Program-made: the position numbers and the translations under genes
Shown: positions 54,713 through 64,000 of the stretch, in pieces
Layout of the letters: each line of letters begins with the position of its first letter
Numbering within the stretch: position 1 is the stretch's first letter
The notes under the pieces: model-generated
What the model was told of the DNA's origin: nothing
The model's input: the letters and a program-made list of their open reading frames with translations, nothing else
The model's database searches: none
Assembly: GCA_016709845.1 (NCBI GenBank)
Contig: JADJMA010000020.1
Coordinates: 1-64,000, forward strand
Reading direction: 5' to 3'
DNA: 64,000 nucleotides
Origin: Flammeovirgaceae bacterium
GTDB lineage: Bacteria > Bacteroidota > Bacteroidia > Cytophagales > Cyclobacteriaceae

Positions 54713-55327
54713 ATGAAAGTGGACCTGGAAAAGATTAAGCAAAAACGTGTTCGGGAGTTTATTAACAATAATGGGTTAAATCAGGTGATTGGATTTTCCA
54801 AACTACAACCGGTTTGCTATAAGCCCGAGGATGCTGCCAGTTACCGAAAGCACTTTCAATCATTCCTGATCAAAAAGAATATTGAATCGGTTTGGAATAC
54901 CTATACAACTATTCATCCGAAAGAAGCCTGGAACGGTGAAATGGTAAGCTTCGGATTACAATACTCCCTAAAAAACAATACCATAAATTATCTTGACGAG
55001 CCCTGTGCGGGAATGGAAAATGGTCAAATTATCATTCTAAATTTAAGTATTCTCTGGGGTGTGTTAACGATTGCTGTTGCTCATGAAATTGCAGAGGTGA
55101 ATAAGAGTGAGTGGCTAATCAAGCTGTGTTACATGAAGGGCGGAGCTTCAGAAGGCTCGCAATGGATTACCCTAAAAGAAACTTCAGAAGGATTTACGGA
55201 AGTATCGCATCTAACGCTTTACAAAAGTGATTCCAAATTCAGGGACACAGTGCTATACCCCAAATTACATACTAAGGCTATCTCGGAGTTTCATAGAAAC
55301 GTGAAAAGAGTGGCAGAACTTTCCTAG
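54713..55327 (+). CDS. Hypothetical protein, 204 aa
   Basis: Intact, not recognised. Basic start (DLEKIKQKRVREFINNNG), then mixed alpha-beta: GFSKLQPVCYKPEDAASYRK, an INYLDEPCAGMENGQII stretch and LWGVLTIAVAHEIAEVNKSE, where HEIAE resembles a metal-binding HExxE-like helix but is not a proven site. Ends HRNVKRVAELS. No signal peptide. It converges with, and overlaps by 4 bp, the cupin-like gene. Confidence 0.6.
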   Translation: MKVDLEKIKQKRVREFINNNGLNQVIGFSKLQPVCYKPEDAASYRKHFQSFLIKKNIESVWNTYTTIHPKEAWNGEMVSFGLQYSLKNNTINYLDEPCAGMENGQIIILNLSILWGVLTIAVAHEIAEVNKSEWLIKLCYMKGGASEGSQWITLKETSEGFTEVSHLTLYKSDSKFRDTVLYPKLHTKAISEFHRNVKRVAELS

Positions 55328-56196
55328 GCAAATTCTTTCATGGCTCGCTCAGCTCGTTTGTTCGCGAGTTTCTTTTTATAAGCAAACCATTTATCCTCAC
55401 TGATCTTGCGCATTATATTATCAGTTGTGCGTTGCACCGTCATATTCCAAAGTCCACTAAACTTCGTAGGTAAACTGTTGGCCATGGTTCTTACCGATAA
55501 CCCAAAACCGCCTTCCAGATATTCGATGTGATGCCAATATCCACTAGGCATAAATAACGTATCGCCATGCTCAAGGATCGTTGAAAATCCCTTTACATAG
55601 TTAAGGCCTGGATAAGTTTCATAGTCGGGATCATCCACATCTACGGTAGAGTGCACATTAAAAGGTAATCGATACAATAACGTGGATTGATCGGGAGCAA
55701 AAAGCACTACTCGTTTTCTACCATGAAATTGAGTTAGAAAAACATTACTCATGTCAATGTCCTGATGCATCCGTACTACAGATTTGGCCGGACCAAAAAA
55801 CATGAACGGAAGTTTTATATAACCCTTCACAATATTTGGATAGCCAAAATCCTTAAGCAATTCAGGCCTATGTTTAAAAACCGGAAAGAGAAATAGACGC
55901 AAATCGGTTGGTTTGTTCTGAATCAAATTCAAATACTCATCAAAGCGCATAGTTGCGTTTGGTATCTGTAAGGTTTTTGACAGATCCTCTTTGCGATTTC
56001 CAAACAGACCCACTTCAATATTGCCCATGGTCTGCTTAAAAAAATCCAAGGTCCACTTCGTGTAAGCGGGATATTGTTTCCATAAACCCCTTAAAACAAC
56101 GGGCTTTTGCGGATTATAATACTGATTGTAAAACTCTTCTTTAGTAATAGCAGTGCCATCAACTACAGGTACGGGTGTGTGTGTATCAAGTGCCAT
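55324..56196 (-). CDS. JmjC/cupin-like 2-oxoglutarate-type oxygenase
   Basis: 290 residues, intact. EFYNQYYNPQKPVVLRGLW opens a cupin-8/JmjC-type fold. MHQDIDMSN supplies a His-x-Asp pair and MPSGYWHHIEYLEGG the distal His, together a facial triad for iron. GRKRVVLFAPDQSTLLY is typical of the FIH/JMJD-like hydroxylase group. It could hydroxylate a ribosomal protein or another protein side chain; the target is unknown. Confidence 0.8.
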   Translation of the reverse strand: MALDTHTPVPVVDGTAITKEEFYNQYYNPQKPVVLRGLWKQYPAYTKWTLDFFKQTMGNIEVGLFGNRKEDLSKTLQIPNATMRFDEYLNLIQNKPTDLRLFLFPVFKHRPELLKDFGYPNIVKGYIKLPFMFFGPAKSVVRMHQDIDMSNVFLTQFHGRKRVVLFAPDQSTLLYRLPFNVHSTVDVDDPDYETYPGLNYVKGFSTILEHGDTLFMPSGYWHHIEYLEGGFGLSVRTMANSLPTKFSGLWNMTVQRTTDNIMRKISEDKWFAYKKKLANKRAERAMKEFA

Positions 56197-56401
56197 GTCT
56201 ACTTTCGCTTTGAAGCCGCAAAAATAGCTCTTTTTTGATTGAAAACGAACTTTTCGCTAAGTTAACCTACGTGCTTTTAATGTAAAACGGTTACAACTGC
56301 GTTAAGTGTTGAGTTAAACTCAATCCAAGCCAAAACTGGTTTTGTGCCAGGTTGGCCCCTGAATTTGTTTGGCCACAGTGAAAGGGTGGGTTGCACCACC
56401 G

Positions 56402-57195
56402 CTATCTCATAAAGAATTGAAACCGTGCCTGAACCAAAACATTTAATAAAGGCTGACCCGCAATAAATTTTGAGATATTAAGTGAAGCTGCCGTTTTATT
56501 GCCGATCATTTTTCCAAAATCAGTTCGCAGAAATAGGTAATAGGTATTTTCTGAAAATGATTGTGTGTATTGCGCGTTTAAGGAAAACCAACCATCCCAA
56601 TTTCTTACAGTTACTACAGCGGGTATCGAAAGACTTAGATTTTGAGTGGGCCCATCCTTTTCAGGATCACCCTGATCGGGGGCTCCATCCCCACCGCCAA
56701 CGCTATTTGCATCACCCCCTGAAAACTGAAATTTCAATTCCGGATAAAATGAAACCGATGGTCCGGATTGATATGTCAAAATGATTCCTGGTTTATACAT
56801 CCACGCTCCTGCCCCTTTGCCCGACTCATATTCGCCCGTTGGAGCCGTAACTTCAAAATAAGTAGAAAGCCGTTGCAATCCTCCCAAAGATTTTTTTGAA
56901 TGGGTACATACATATACCGCATCTTTAGGTCGCCAATGCCGGTGGTGTTTTCATAGCCGCCATAATCGCCAATAAAAATAGTATGTACGAAAGGGATCGA
57001 CATCCCAACAAGGTGCTTTCCGTTTGCCAACCCATAATCATATCCTAATCGAATCGCATAATACCGAGCATCGCCAACAAAAATATAGCTTTCAAAATCA
57101 GTGGTTATTTTGCTTATCATCGTTGCCGGATCAGAGGCATTTGTTACATCGATCGAGTGGTTTTGAGAATAGCCAGCCTGCCACAGGATAAGCAA
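56402..57195 (-). CDS. Outer-membrane transporter-like barrel protein, frameshifted
   Basis: About 265 residues in two frames joined near 56885. A short hydrophobic N-terminus ending AGYSQ is followed by RLGYDYGLANGKHLVGMSIP and GLQRLSTYFEVTAPTGEYES (GTGEY-type motif), glycine-rich loops (GGDANSVGGGDGAPDQGD) and a terminal strand QARFQFFMR. It looks like a barrel of the phenol/MetA-degradation type. TTG is used as start here; a better upstream start could be hidden by an indel. Confidence 0.6.
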
Positions 57196-57248
57196 GAATA
57201 GAATAACACACCTATAGAATATTTTTCGTTCAAATATCCTGGATTTAT

Positions 57249-58418
57249 TTATTGCTTATTTTTCAAATCATTAAAGCGATTAATATTTAAAAAATCAATT
57301 GGCATACTTGTATTTCCTTTTATCGCTAAATCTGCCACAATCTCTCCTACTACCGATGCAAACTTAAATCCATGTCCGCTAAATCCAGCGGCAATCACCA
57401 CATTATCATACCCTGACAAAAAATCAATTACAAAATTTTCATCGGGGGTGTTTGTATATAAACAGGTTTTTAACACATGCATAGATTTATACCCTTCTGG
57501 TAAGAATTTATTTAGAGCATAAATAATATTAGACTCCTCTTCTACTGAAGCTATACGATTAACATTATCGGGATCGATAACGAAACCTGGATAATGGTGT
57601 GCTGTCTTTAATCCAATCGGTCCGCCAAACTGACCAACGGGCAGTATAGGAAATCCATAATACATTCCAGGCTTACTTTCATCATCGATCAACCAACAGG
57701 GAAATTTCCCCAACTCAAAAGGTGCAGTTTGTTTTGGATTTGCCCACGCAATTACCTGACGGCTAACGCTTAACTTTGTTGAGAGAGATCGAATAAACTG
57801 GCTAGCCCAAGGGCCTGCCGTTATAATAAGTTTGGCGCAATTATAAACATCTTTATTTGTAGTCACTGAAATACCCGCACCTGATTTTTTCCATTGCGAT
57901 ACTTTTTCTTTTGTATGAATTTCAGCACCGTGTTTAATCGCTTGTTCAACAAAAAGCAGAATAGCCCGTTCGGGTGTAATAAGGCCTGCATCAGATTCAA
58001 AAAGAATCTCGTAGCTATCAGGAATATTGAACTGAGGAAATCTGATTTTGCTTTCTGATGCTTTCCAGGACTCAATAGTTACAGAATACTTTTCGGACGA
58101 CTCCTTTACCCCCTGAATAAGTGTGCCATCAGGTTTACCTGCGTATAACAAGCCTGTCGGAAAATATACCTGAGCTCCGGTATCGCTTTCAAGTGATTTC
58201 CAATTTTCGTACGCCCGCTGAAGTAGTGGTACATAATTGGGGTGCTCAAAATAAGCCTTTCGGATGATTCGACTCTGCCCGGCATGTGAACCCTGATCAT
58301 GGGGAATCTCAAATTGTTCAAGACCCAGCACCCGATGCCCGCGTTTCGCCAAATAATGGCAGGTGGCCGACCCCATTGACCCGACCCCCATTACGATAAC
58401 ATCATAATTATTGTTCAT
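57249..58418 (-). CDS. FAD-dependent monomeric sarcosine oxidase / N-methyltryptophan oxidase-type enzyme
   Basis: 389 residues, intact. The dinucleotide fold GVGSMGSATCHYLAKRG lies at the N-terminus and GSHAGQSRIIRKAYFEHPNY provides the His/Arg residues near FAD in the MTOX group. TAGPWASQFIRSL and the late CLYTNTPDENFVIDFLSGYD and AAGFSGHGFKFA are signature regions; the Cys of CLYT matches the covalent FAD site. Oxidises N-methyl amino acids. Single transcription unit, divergent from the aminotransferase at 58551. Confidence 0.88.
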   Translation of the reverse strand: MNNNYDVIVMGVGSMGSATCHYLAKRGHRVLGLEQFEIPHDQGSHAGQSRIIRKAYFEHPNYVPLLQRAYENWKSLESDTGAQVYFPTGLLYAGKPDGTLIQGVKESSEKYSVTIESWKASESKIRFPQFNIPDSYEILFESDAGLITPERAILLFVEQAIKHGAEIHTKEKVSQWKKSGAGISVTTNKDVYNCAKLIITAGPWASQFIRSLSTKLSVSRQVIAWANPKQTAPFELGKFPCWLIDDESKPGMYYGFPILPVGQFGGPIGLKTAHHYPGFVIDPDNVNRIASVEEESNIIYALNKFLPEGYKSMHVLKTCLYTNTPDENFVIDFLSGYDNVVIAAGFSGHGFKFASVVGEIVADLAIKGNTSMPIDFLNINRFNDLKNKQ

Positions 58419-58524
58419 CAGTATCTATAACGAAACTACAAGATAGAAACTCTGACTAACTAAAGAATCTTTTTTTGGTTATTGGTTATCTGCATTTCGG
58501 GCTAACCATTCCTACCAATTAACC

Positions 58525-58532
58525 TATATTTG
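58525..58532 (+). promoter_or_regulatory. -7 promoter box of the class V aminotransferase
   Basis: TATATTTG, an exact TAnnTTTG match, 19 bp before the ATG at 58551. Confidence 0.6.
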
Positions 58533-58550
58533 CATATTCATTTTAGCCTT

Positions 58551-60062
58551 ATGAAATCAGCAGAACATTCTACCGCCATCCACACCGAGAGTACAGAGGA
58601 ATACTTTCAGGAATTTGCAAGAAAAATAATTGGTCATGACTTTGAATTTGTAGGGCCTGCTGGCAAGCGAAATCTACTTTATGCAGATTGGATAGCTTCA
58701 GGTAGGCTATACGGCCCTATTGAGGATATGTTAACAAATCAATTCGGACCGCTGGTTGGAAATACACATTCCGAATCAAACCTGACTGGTGAGGCGATGA
58801 CATTGGCCTACAAAATGGCGCATCAGATTATTAAAGAACATGTGCATGCCAACGATCAGGACATAATTATTACACAAGGGAGTGGCATGACCGGAGCCAT
58901 TGCCAAACTTCATCGGATTTTAGGATTACACATTCCAGAAAAGGCAAAGCCCTACTATACGCAACCTGCTACTGAACGGCCCGTGATCTTTATCACCCAC
59001 ATGGAACATCATTCTAATCAAACGGCCTGGTTAGAATGTGAAGTAGATGTTGTGGTGATCCCGCCAGGCGATAATTTATTAGTGAGCACCAAAAACCTAG
59101 AAGCAGAACTGAACAAATACAGAGATAGAAAACATAAAATCGGATCTTTCACCGCGTGCTCGAATGTAACAGGAATTTTCACTCCCTATCATGAACTTGC
59201 GCGCCTCATGCACCAACATGGTGGTTTATGTTTTGTTGATTTTGCTGCCTCTGCACCCTATGCAGACATGAACATGCATCCTAAAAATCCAGAGGAATCC
59301 TTGGATGTAATTTTCTTTTCGCCACATAAGTTTTTGGGTGGACCTGGTAGTTCTGGTATACTGATATTCAATAAAAAATTATACGCCAATCGCATTCCTG
59401 ACATGCCGGGTGGTGGAACTGTTTCCTGGACTAACCCATGGGGTGAACATCATTATTTTGAAGACATAGAAACCCGCGAAGATGGTGGAACTCCTGCCTT
59501 TCTGCAAACGATACGGGCCGCTCTGGCTGTTCGGTTAAAAGAACAGATGGGTGTAACCCACATACACGAACGCGAAGCAGAACTTCTTGAAATTGCATTT
59601 GATGGATTGATGTCTATACCGGGCTTAAAAATTCTCGCACCCAGTATCAAAGAAAGACTCGGAGTCATCTCCTTTTATATTGAAAAACTGCACTACAATT
59701 TTATTGTTAGAGTGCTAAGCGATCATTTTGGAATTCAAGTACGGGGGGGTTGCTCATGTGCAGGTACGTATGGACACTATCTACTGCATGTAGATCAGGC
59801 GTATTCGAAAAAGATCACCAGTAAAATAGATTCCGGTGATCTTTCTGAAAAGCCGGGATGGGTCAGACATTCGCTGCATCCCGTAATGACTAATCAAGAA
59901 GTAGCGTATATCATTGATGCCATTAAACAAGTGGCAACCAACTCGGAACGCTGGATGCCCCTCTATCAATACTCCTTACATACCAATGAATTTCAGCCTT
60001 TAACTGAAACCTATCATTTGAAAGATAGATTAAAGGATTGGTTCAATCTCAAGGAAGATTGA
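58551..60062 (+). CDS. Class V aminotransferase (cysteine desulfurase-like)
   Basis: 503 residues from the ATG at 58551. LLYADWIASGRLYGPIED opens the fold. THMEHHSNQTAW, FVDFAASAPYADM and FFSPHKFLGGPGSSG, with the PLP lysine in PHK, are SufS/NifS-type motifs. RGGCSCAGTYGHYLL carries a cysteine in the loop position, so sulphur transfer is possible, but the long form of this protein is a separate subgroup. A PLP enzyme with unknown substrate. Confidence 0.85.
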   Translation: MKSAEHSTAIHTESTEEYFQEFARKIIGHDFEFVGPAGKRNLLYADWIASGRLYGPIEDMLTNQFGPLVGNTHSESNLTGEAMTLAYKMAHQIIKEHVHANDQDIIITQGSGMTGAIAKLHRILGLHIPEKAKPYYTQPATERPVIFITHMEHHSNQTAWLECEVDVVVIPPGDNLLVSTKNLEAELNKYRDRKHKIGSFTACSNVTGIFTPYHELARLMHQHGGLCFVDFAASAPYADMNMHPKNPEESLDVIFFSPHKFLGGPGSSGILIFNKKLYANRIPDMPGGGTVSWTNPWGEHHYFEDIETREDGGTPAFLQTIRAALAVRLKEQMGVTHIHEREAELLEIAFDGLMSIPGLKILAPSIKERLGVISFYIEKLHYNFIVRVLSDHFGIQVRGGCSCAGTYGHYLLHVDQAYSKKITSKIDSGDLSEKPGWVRHSLHPVMTNQEVAYIIDAIKQVATNSERWMPLYQYSLHTNEFQPLTETYHLKDRLKDWFNLKED

Positions 60063-60073
60063 AAAGGCGAAGC

Positions 60074-61699
60074 TCAACTGACTTTGTAAAGTTTCTCATA
60101 GTATTCTTCCAACATCCGTTTTACAGCAAACTGATCTTTGGTTGAGAGAATACTCTCCTTCATCATCTCCATCCACTTTTTTCTATCATCATAGTAACAA
60201 GGAAGAACTTCCTTCAACAGAACTTTATACATCGACTTTTGGTCGTGCGCATCTAATTTATCTTCCTTCTTATTTTCGTAGCCATCCCCTATTTGCCATC
60301 CATTTATTCCATGTTGGCAGGCTTCGGGCCACCAGCCATCCAGAATGCTTAGATTTAACACGCCATTCATCGCAGCTTTCATCCCAGAGGTGCCACTGGC
60401 TTCCTGGGGTCTACGTGGGTTATTCAACCAAACATCACTTCCCCGTACTAACATAGACCCAATGGTCATGTCGTAGTTTTCAAGAAACACAACAGAATTA
60501 GGATACTCTCTGGTTAGCGCAACAATATTTTCAACAATTTTTTTTCCACCATCATCCAAAGGATGAGCTTTACCTGAGAAAATAATTTGAAGTTTGCCAC
60601 TTCTGAATAAGGAATCAATTTTAGGGCGATCACTAAAAATAAAATCGCTGCGCTTATACGGCACTGCTCTGCGCGAAAAACCAATCAATAAAGAGTTTTC
60701 ATCCAATTGAACGCCAGTACGGTCCTTAACGAAGTTTAGCAACTTTCTTTTGTTCTCCATGTGGGGTGCCCATACGTCACCGCCCTTTTCCGCTGCTGTT
60801 ATCATAGAACTGTCTACCCACGTTGGCCTGTGAATAGCGTTTGTAATTCCCACAATCTCAGAACGATCTTTTATTTTACTCCACATCTTATTGGCTGTTA
60901 CGGCATGGAGTTGGGCTACAGCATTACTGTTGCGTGATAAACGAAGAGCACCCACAGTCATATTAAAAGGCGAGCCACCCAGTTGCTTCAATTGCTTTTT
61001 ATTAAAGCTTCCATTGTCAGCACCCATGTAAAGTAAGCGATCGATATAGTGGGATTCATTCCCTTGCACTACAGGGGTATGCGTTGTAAAAACAATTTCG
61101 TTGCGCGTAGCGGCAAATGCTTCTTCGTGGGATTTGCCTTCAGCTAATTTTTCACGCATCAATTCAAATCCAGCGAATAAAGCATGCCCTTCGTTAAAGT
61201 GATAAACATCAGTCTTGATGCCGAGTGCTCGCAATGCCTTTACGCCACCGATACCCAGAACCATTTCCTGAGCAATGCGCTCTTCGCCAAACCAACCATA
61301 AAGTTGTCCTGTGATCCAACTATCTTCGTTGCCGGGCACGTCCGTATCCAATAAGTAGATGGGTGCATTGCCATATTCTTCACACAACCATACTTTACAT
61401 TTTACTTCGCGTTTACGAATAGTTACCGATACCATTATTCCGGTATCTTTTAAGAATTCGTACTTATAAATGGGATACGTATCCAATACTTTTCCCTTAT
61501 CGGTGATTCGTTGATCGGTGTACCCTTGCTTCCATTTAATACCAATGCCCACCATAGGATAACCGTGATCTTTAGCTCCTTTCAAATAATCACCAGCCAA
61601 TATACCGAGGCCCCCGGCATACGTTTTAAAATCACTTTGAAGCGCATACTCCATACAGAAATAGGCTACGTGTGGTAAATTACTTTTATCAGATGCCAT
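60074..61699 (-). CDS. glgP: Alpha-glucan (glycogen) phosphorylase, short form
   Basis: 541 residues, intact, the short form of the enzyme seen in thermophile and Bacteroidota lineages. VAYFCMEYALQSDFKTYAGG and GILAGDYLKGAKDHGYPMVG lie at the start, VFTTHTPVVQGNESHYID in the middle, and RRPQEASGTSGMKAAMNG with the PLP lysine near the end. Releases glucose 1-phosphate from glucans by phosphorolysis, which would feed the glycolysis genes at 31-35 kb. Confidence 0.92.
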   Translation of the reverse strand: MASDKSNLPHVAYFCMEYALQSDFKTYAGGLGILAGDYLKGAKDHGYPMVGIGIKWKQGYTDQRITDKGKVLDTYPIYKYEFLKDTGIMVSVTIRKREVKCKVWLCEEYGNAPIYLLDTDVPGNEDSWITGQLYGWFGEERIAQEMVLGIGGVKALRALGIKTDVYHFNEGHALFAGFELMREKLAEGKSHEEAFAATRNEIVFTTHTPVVQGNESHYIDRLLYMGADNGSFNKKQLKQLGGSPFNMTVGALRLSRNSNAVAQLHAVTANKMWSKIKDRSEIVGITNAIHRPTWVDSSMITAAEKGGDVWAPHMENKRKLLNFVKDRTGVQLDENSLLIGFSRRAVPYKRSDFIFSDRPKIDSLFRSGKLQIIFSGKAHPLDDGGKKIVENIVALTREYPNSVVFLENYDMTIGSMLVRGSDVWLNNPRRPQEASGTSGMKAAMNGVLNLSILDGWWPEACQHGINGWQIGDGYENKKEDKLDAHDQKSMYKVLLKEVLPCYYDDRKKWMEMMKESILSTKDQFAVKRMLEEYYEKLYKVS

Positions 61700-61755
61700 G
61701 AGAAATGAATTAGTTAAATTTTAATAAAATCGAATAATGTAAAGATGTTAATTTT

Positions 61756-62709
61756 TCAGGAACGTATAAGTGAAATTTCAACCCGATCGCCTATTTTAAA
61801 TTTATCCCGGGTTGTGGCTACCCAAACAACCATCTGTCGATAACTCAGCTTAATTTCATATTGATTGCCGTAGAATTTTATTTCCTGTATCTGAAATCGA
61901 TTACGATCTTTCTTTCTGTAAAGCCGGAAACCTTCTGGCCGAACCCATATTTTTTCCTTCGCTGTCTTTCTGCCTAAAATTTTTTGTTCTGCAAGAGTAA
62001 GTACATTAAAGGAACCAAACAATCCAGCAACATATTCATTTATCGGGTTATGATAAATGCTTTTAGGATCACCCTGCTGCATTACGTTACCATCCTTCAG
62101 AACAATAATCTCATCCGCCCAGGCCAGCGTATCTGCAGGGTCGTGAGAAACCATGATGCAGGTTATTTTTAATTTTTTACCGATATCATCGATTACTTTC
62201 TTTAAGATTCCCTTTACCACCATATCCAGATTGGTGAAGGGTTCATCTAACAATAACAGCGATGGATTTTCAATAAGTAACCGGGCAATAGCAATTCGTT
62301 GTTTTTCTCCACCCGAAAGTTGGTCCGTTTTCCGTTGCATAAGCTGATCGATCCGGCATACCGAAAATATCGAAGCAGCTTCTTTATTTGAGATATGATT
62401 AGCATATTCTAAAACTTGCTCTACGCGCAAGAATTTAGGAAGATCAAATTGTTGAGAGAGATAAGCAATCTGCGGATGATCAGGGACTAAATTTTCCTCT
62501 GGCCCTTTAATCCGTTCTCCTTTCCATACTATCTCTCCACTATCCGGTTGGAGCAGCCCGGCAATAACCTTAAGCAACGAACTTTTTCCAGACCCTGTTT
62601 CGCCAGCAACAACCACACGTTGAAATTGACTTTGATCAAACGAGATATCGTTCAGGATGACTTGTTCACTTGTTCGTTTTGTAATATGAGATACTCTCAA
62701 AAAATCCAT
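61756..62709 (-). CDS. ABC transporter ATP-binding protein with C-terminal TOBE-like domain
   Basis: 317 residues. Walker A GETGSGKSSLLK, Q-loop AYLSQQFDL, signature LSGGEKQRIAIAR, Walker B LLLLDEPF and the H-loop MVSHDP are present. After residue 230 comes a domain with EKIWVRPEGFRLYRKK and YEIKLSYRQMVVWVATT, like the TOBE domain of molybdate/spermidine-type importers. No permease gene is adjacent in the window. The ATG at 62709 fits the conserved start better than upstream in-frame codons. Confidence 0.88.
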   Translation of the reverse strand: MDFLRVSHITKRTSEQVILNDISFDQSQFQRVVVAGETGSGKSSLLKVIAGLLQPDSGEIVWKGERIKGPEENLVPDHPQIAYLSQQFDLPKFLRVEQVLEYANHISNKEAASIFSVCRIDQLMQRKTDQLSGGEKQRIAIARLLIENPSLLLLDEPFTNLDMVVKGILKKVIDDIGKKLKITCIMVSHDPADTLAWADEIIVLKDGNVMQQGDPKSIYHNPINEYVAGLFGSFNVLTLAEQKILGRKTAKEKIWVRPEGFRLYRKKDRNRFQIQEIKFYGNQYEIKLSYRQMVVWVATTRDKFKIGDRVEISLIRS

Positions 62710-62734
62710 GACTCCTGATTTTCGATAATAACGA

Positions 62735-63410
62735 TTAGTACGCTTCCATCTCCTTCCATAATTGATCAAATTGTTTTAAAAAGGATTTTACTACTGGAGC
62801 ATCCTGAGTCAATAAAATATTTTCATGATTGTAGAGCGCAGCGCTCCGAGTCCAGTTATAACTACCTGTAATAACCGCGTTGCCATCCACTACCATAAAT
62901 TTATGATGCATGTGATTGGGCGTACGATCCATCTTTACTTCTATCCCCTGTCGGGCCATTCGTTCAATATCGGAGCCCACATCCAAAGACTTATCATTAT
63001 CTGTTATTATTCTAATTTGTTTGCCAAGCTTATGCGAGGTAAGTATAGCCTCTGTAATAGGATCGTCACTGATGGTAAATACACAAATCTGAATCTGATT
63101 AACAGCGTTTTGTATTTGTTGAATAATTACGTTGCGGCAGGTATCGCCCGGGCTAAAGTAGGCATCGGAAGTTGATGTTGGATGGCTGAGAAGCGCGTTG
63201 CTGGCATCCTTGATCCACTCTACTATAAACTTATAATTAGTTAGAAGTAATTTTTTCATTGGCCAATTCATAAATCTTACTGCGCAAAAAGCTACGTTGA
63301 TGGTCATCCAACGGTCTGTTCCCGATAATCTCTTTCAATGATTTTTTCTCTGCCTTGGATAAGAAATCGTCTTCAATACTGAGTTTAAGATGATCAACTA
63401 TGTCTTCCAT
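62735..63410 (-). CDS. Phospholipase D-like domain protein, frameshifted
   Basis: About 225 residues in two frames joined near 63240. The N-terminal helical part (DIVDHLKLSIEDDFLSKAEK) is followed by a PLD domain with one HKD motif: NHMHHKFMVVDGNAVITGSY, then NWTRSAALYNHENILL. One motif means it must dimerise to form a site, like Nuc-type nucleases. The start ATG is at 63410. It may act on nucleic acid or lipid. Lies 25 bp upstream of the ABC ATPase. Confidence 0.8.
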
Positions 63411-63544
63411 AATTTTAAATAATGCGGTGTAAGGTACAAACCAGCCCTGTAAAGACAAACATGCCAGCGCCAATTTCAAACCCAAAATCATACGATTTAG
63501 CAGAAGAATCCAGAAATCAATTATGGTTTTATGTACTGGCCTGA

Positions 63545-63552
63545 TATCTTTG
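63545..63552 (+). promoter_or_regulatory. -7 promoter box of the ABC-F gene
   Basis: TATCTTTG, an exact TAnnTTTG match, 20 bp before the ATG at 63572. Confidence 0.6.
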
Positions 63553-63571
63553 CGCCCTTATTTTAAAGAAC

Positions 63572-64000
63572 ATGATCTCTGTCGATTCTGTAACGGTTGA
63601 ATTTAGTGGGTCAACCCTGTTTAGTAATATCACCTTTAATATCAACGATACCGATCGAATCGCGCTGATGGGCAAAAATGGGGCTGGCAAATCCACGCTT
63701 TTAAAGATCATTGCCGGAGTTAATAAGCCAACGCGGGGTAAAGTGTCAGCACCCAAAGATGCAGTTATTGCCTACCTGCCGCAGCATCTGCTCACGGAAG
63801 ATGACTGTACGGTATTCGAAGAAACGTCTAAGGCTTTTTCAAAATACTCAACATGAAAAAGCAGATGGATGAGTTTAATCATCAACTGGAAACGCGCACC
63901 GATTATGAATCGGACGAATATTCTAAAATAATCGAACAGGTATCTGAACTGAGTGAAAAATACTATTCGATTGAAGAAATTAATTTTGATGCCGAAGTTG
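63572..64000 (+). CDS. ABC-F family ATPase, 5' part only, frameshifted
   Basis: Truncated by the window edge. MISVDSVTVEFSGSTLFSN, Walker A GKNGAGKSTLLKIIAGV and the Q-loop region AYLPQHLLTEDDCTVFEET match the first nucleotide-binding domain. After a one-base switch near 63850 the linker region is lysine/glutamate-rich (MKKQMDEFNHQLETR). ABC-F proteins act on ribosomes, giving antibiotic protection or translation control; the subgroup cannot be told from this part. Confidence 0.88.

Overview
The window looks like a chromosomal stretch from a member of the Bacteroidota, most likely a Cytophagales-type environmental bacterium. The grounds are TAnnTTTG-type -7 promoter boxes, short primary sigma factors without region 1.1, a bacillithiol deacetylase (BshB1), a DUF349 repeat protein, a GNAT/carbon-nitrogen hydrolase fusion and a three-domain phosphotransferase/M23/class III aminotransferase. 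About half of the genes carry apparent one-base frameshifts, often near homopolymers and also in housekeeping genes (pfkA, trxB, pdxH, bshB1). I read these as sequence errors rather than gene decay. Many genes are therefore given as one span covering two or more reading frames, with approximate shift positions.

Layout. 1-2012: the end of a prokaryotic Argonaute whose visible PIWI motifs lack the usual catalytic residues. 2150-5021: a translationally coupled di-heme cytochrome, Rieske protein and porin. 5171-15054: a heavy-metal efflux island with a Cys/His-rich small protein, an RND pump (CusA-like, with an apparent internal loss of about 140 residues), a TolC-like channel, a CusB-like adaptor, a CPC-type P-type ATPase, a secreted HMA protein and an outer-membrane protein. 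15055-15893 is a purine-poor gene desert. 15946-17151 is a mercury-type operon (ArsR, MerT-MerP fusion, GDCCVxC protein) behind a 16-bp palindromic operator. 17152-17753 is a second gene-poor structured stretch.

17754-19316 (minus) is a compact four-gene cassette with terminal overlaps: an unrecognised 250-aa protein, a DUF5675-like protein, and two small membrane proteins, one of them holin-like and split by a frameshift. It ends in a strong terminator and has a small divergent regulator-like gene beside it. This is the best candidate for an undescribed unit.

19840-30656 is core genome: tRNA-Thr, DUF349, YqgE, PdxH, BshB1, TrxB, RpoD, PNPase, S15, an LptF/G permease, and a tRNA-Met next to a GIY-YIG gene flanked by degenerate tRNA 3'-end copies. 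30864-35047 holds a START-like protein followed by Pgi, PfkA and a ROK glucokinase, the entry into glycolysis. 35235-36354 has a YtxH-like protein and a second RpoD-type sigma factor.

36594-49332 (minus) holds the fusion aminotransferase, then a membrane-stress block: a cation/H+ antiporter, a voltage-gated K+ channel with a C-terminal zinc ribbon, three tandem MscS-family channels, an outer-membrane protein, another YtxH, GNAT/CN-hydrolase and a tandem universal stress protein. 49455-64000 is mixed: AraC regulator, RluA-type pseudouridine synthase, lipoprotein, MASE1 histidine kinase, DEAD-box helicase, JmjC/cupin-like protein, a monomeric sarcosine oxidase-type enzyme, class V aminotransferase, glucan phosphorylase, ABC ATPase, PLD-like protein and a truncated ABC-F protein. 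Family names and DUF numbers are from memory of family features; no search was run.
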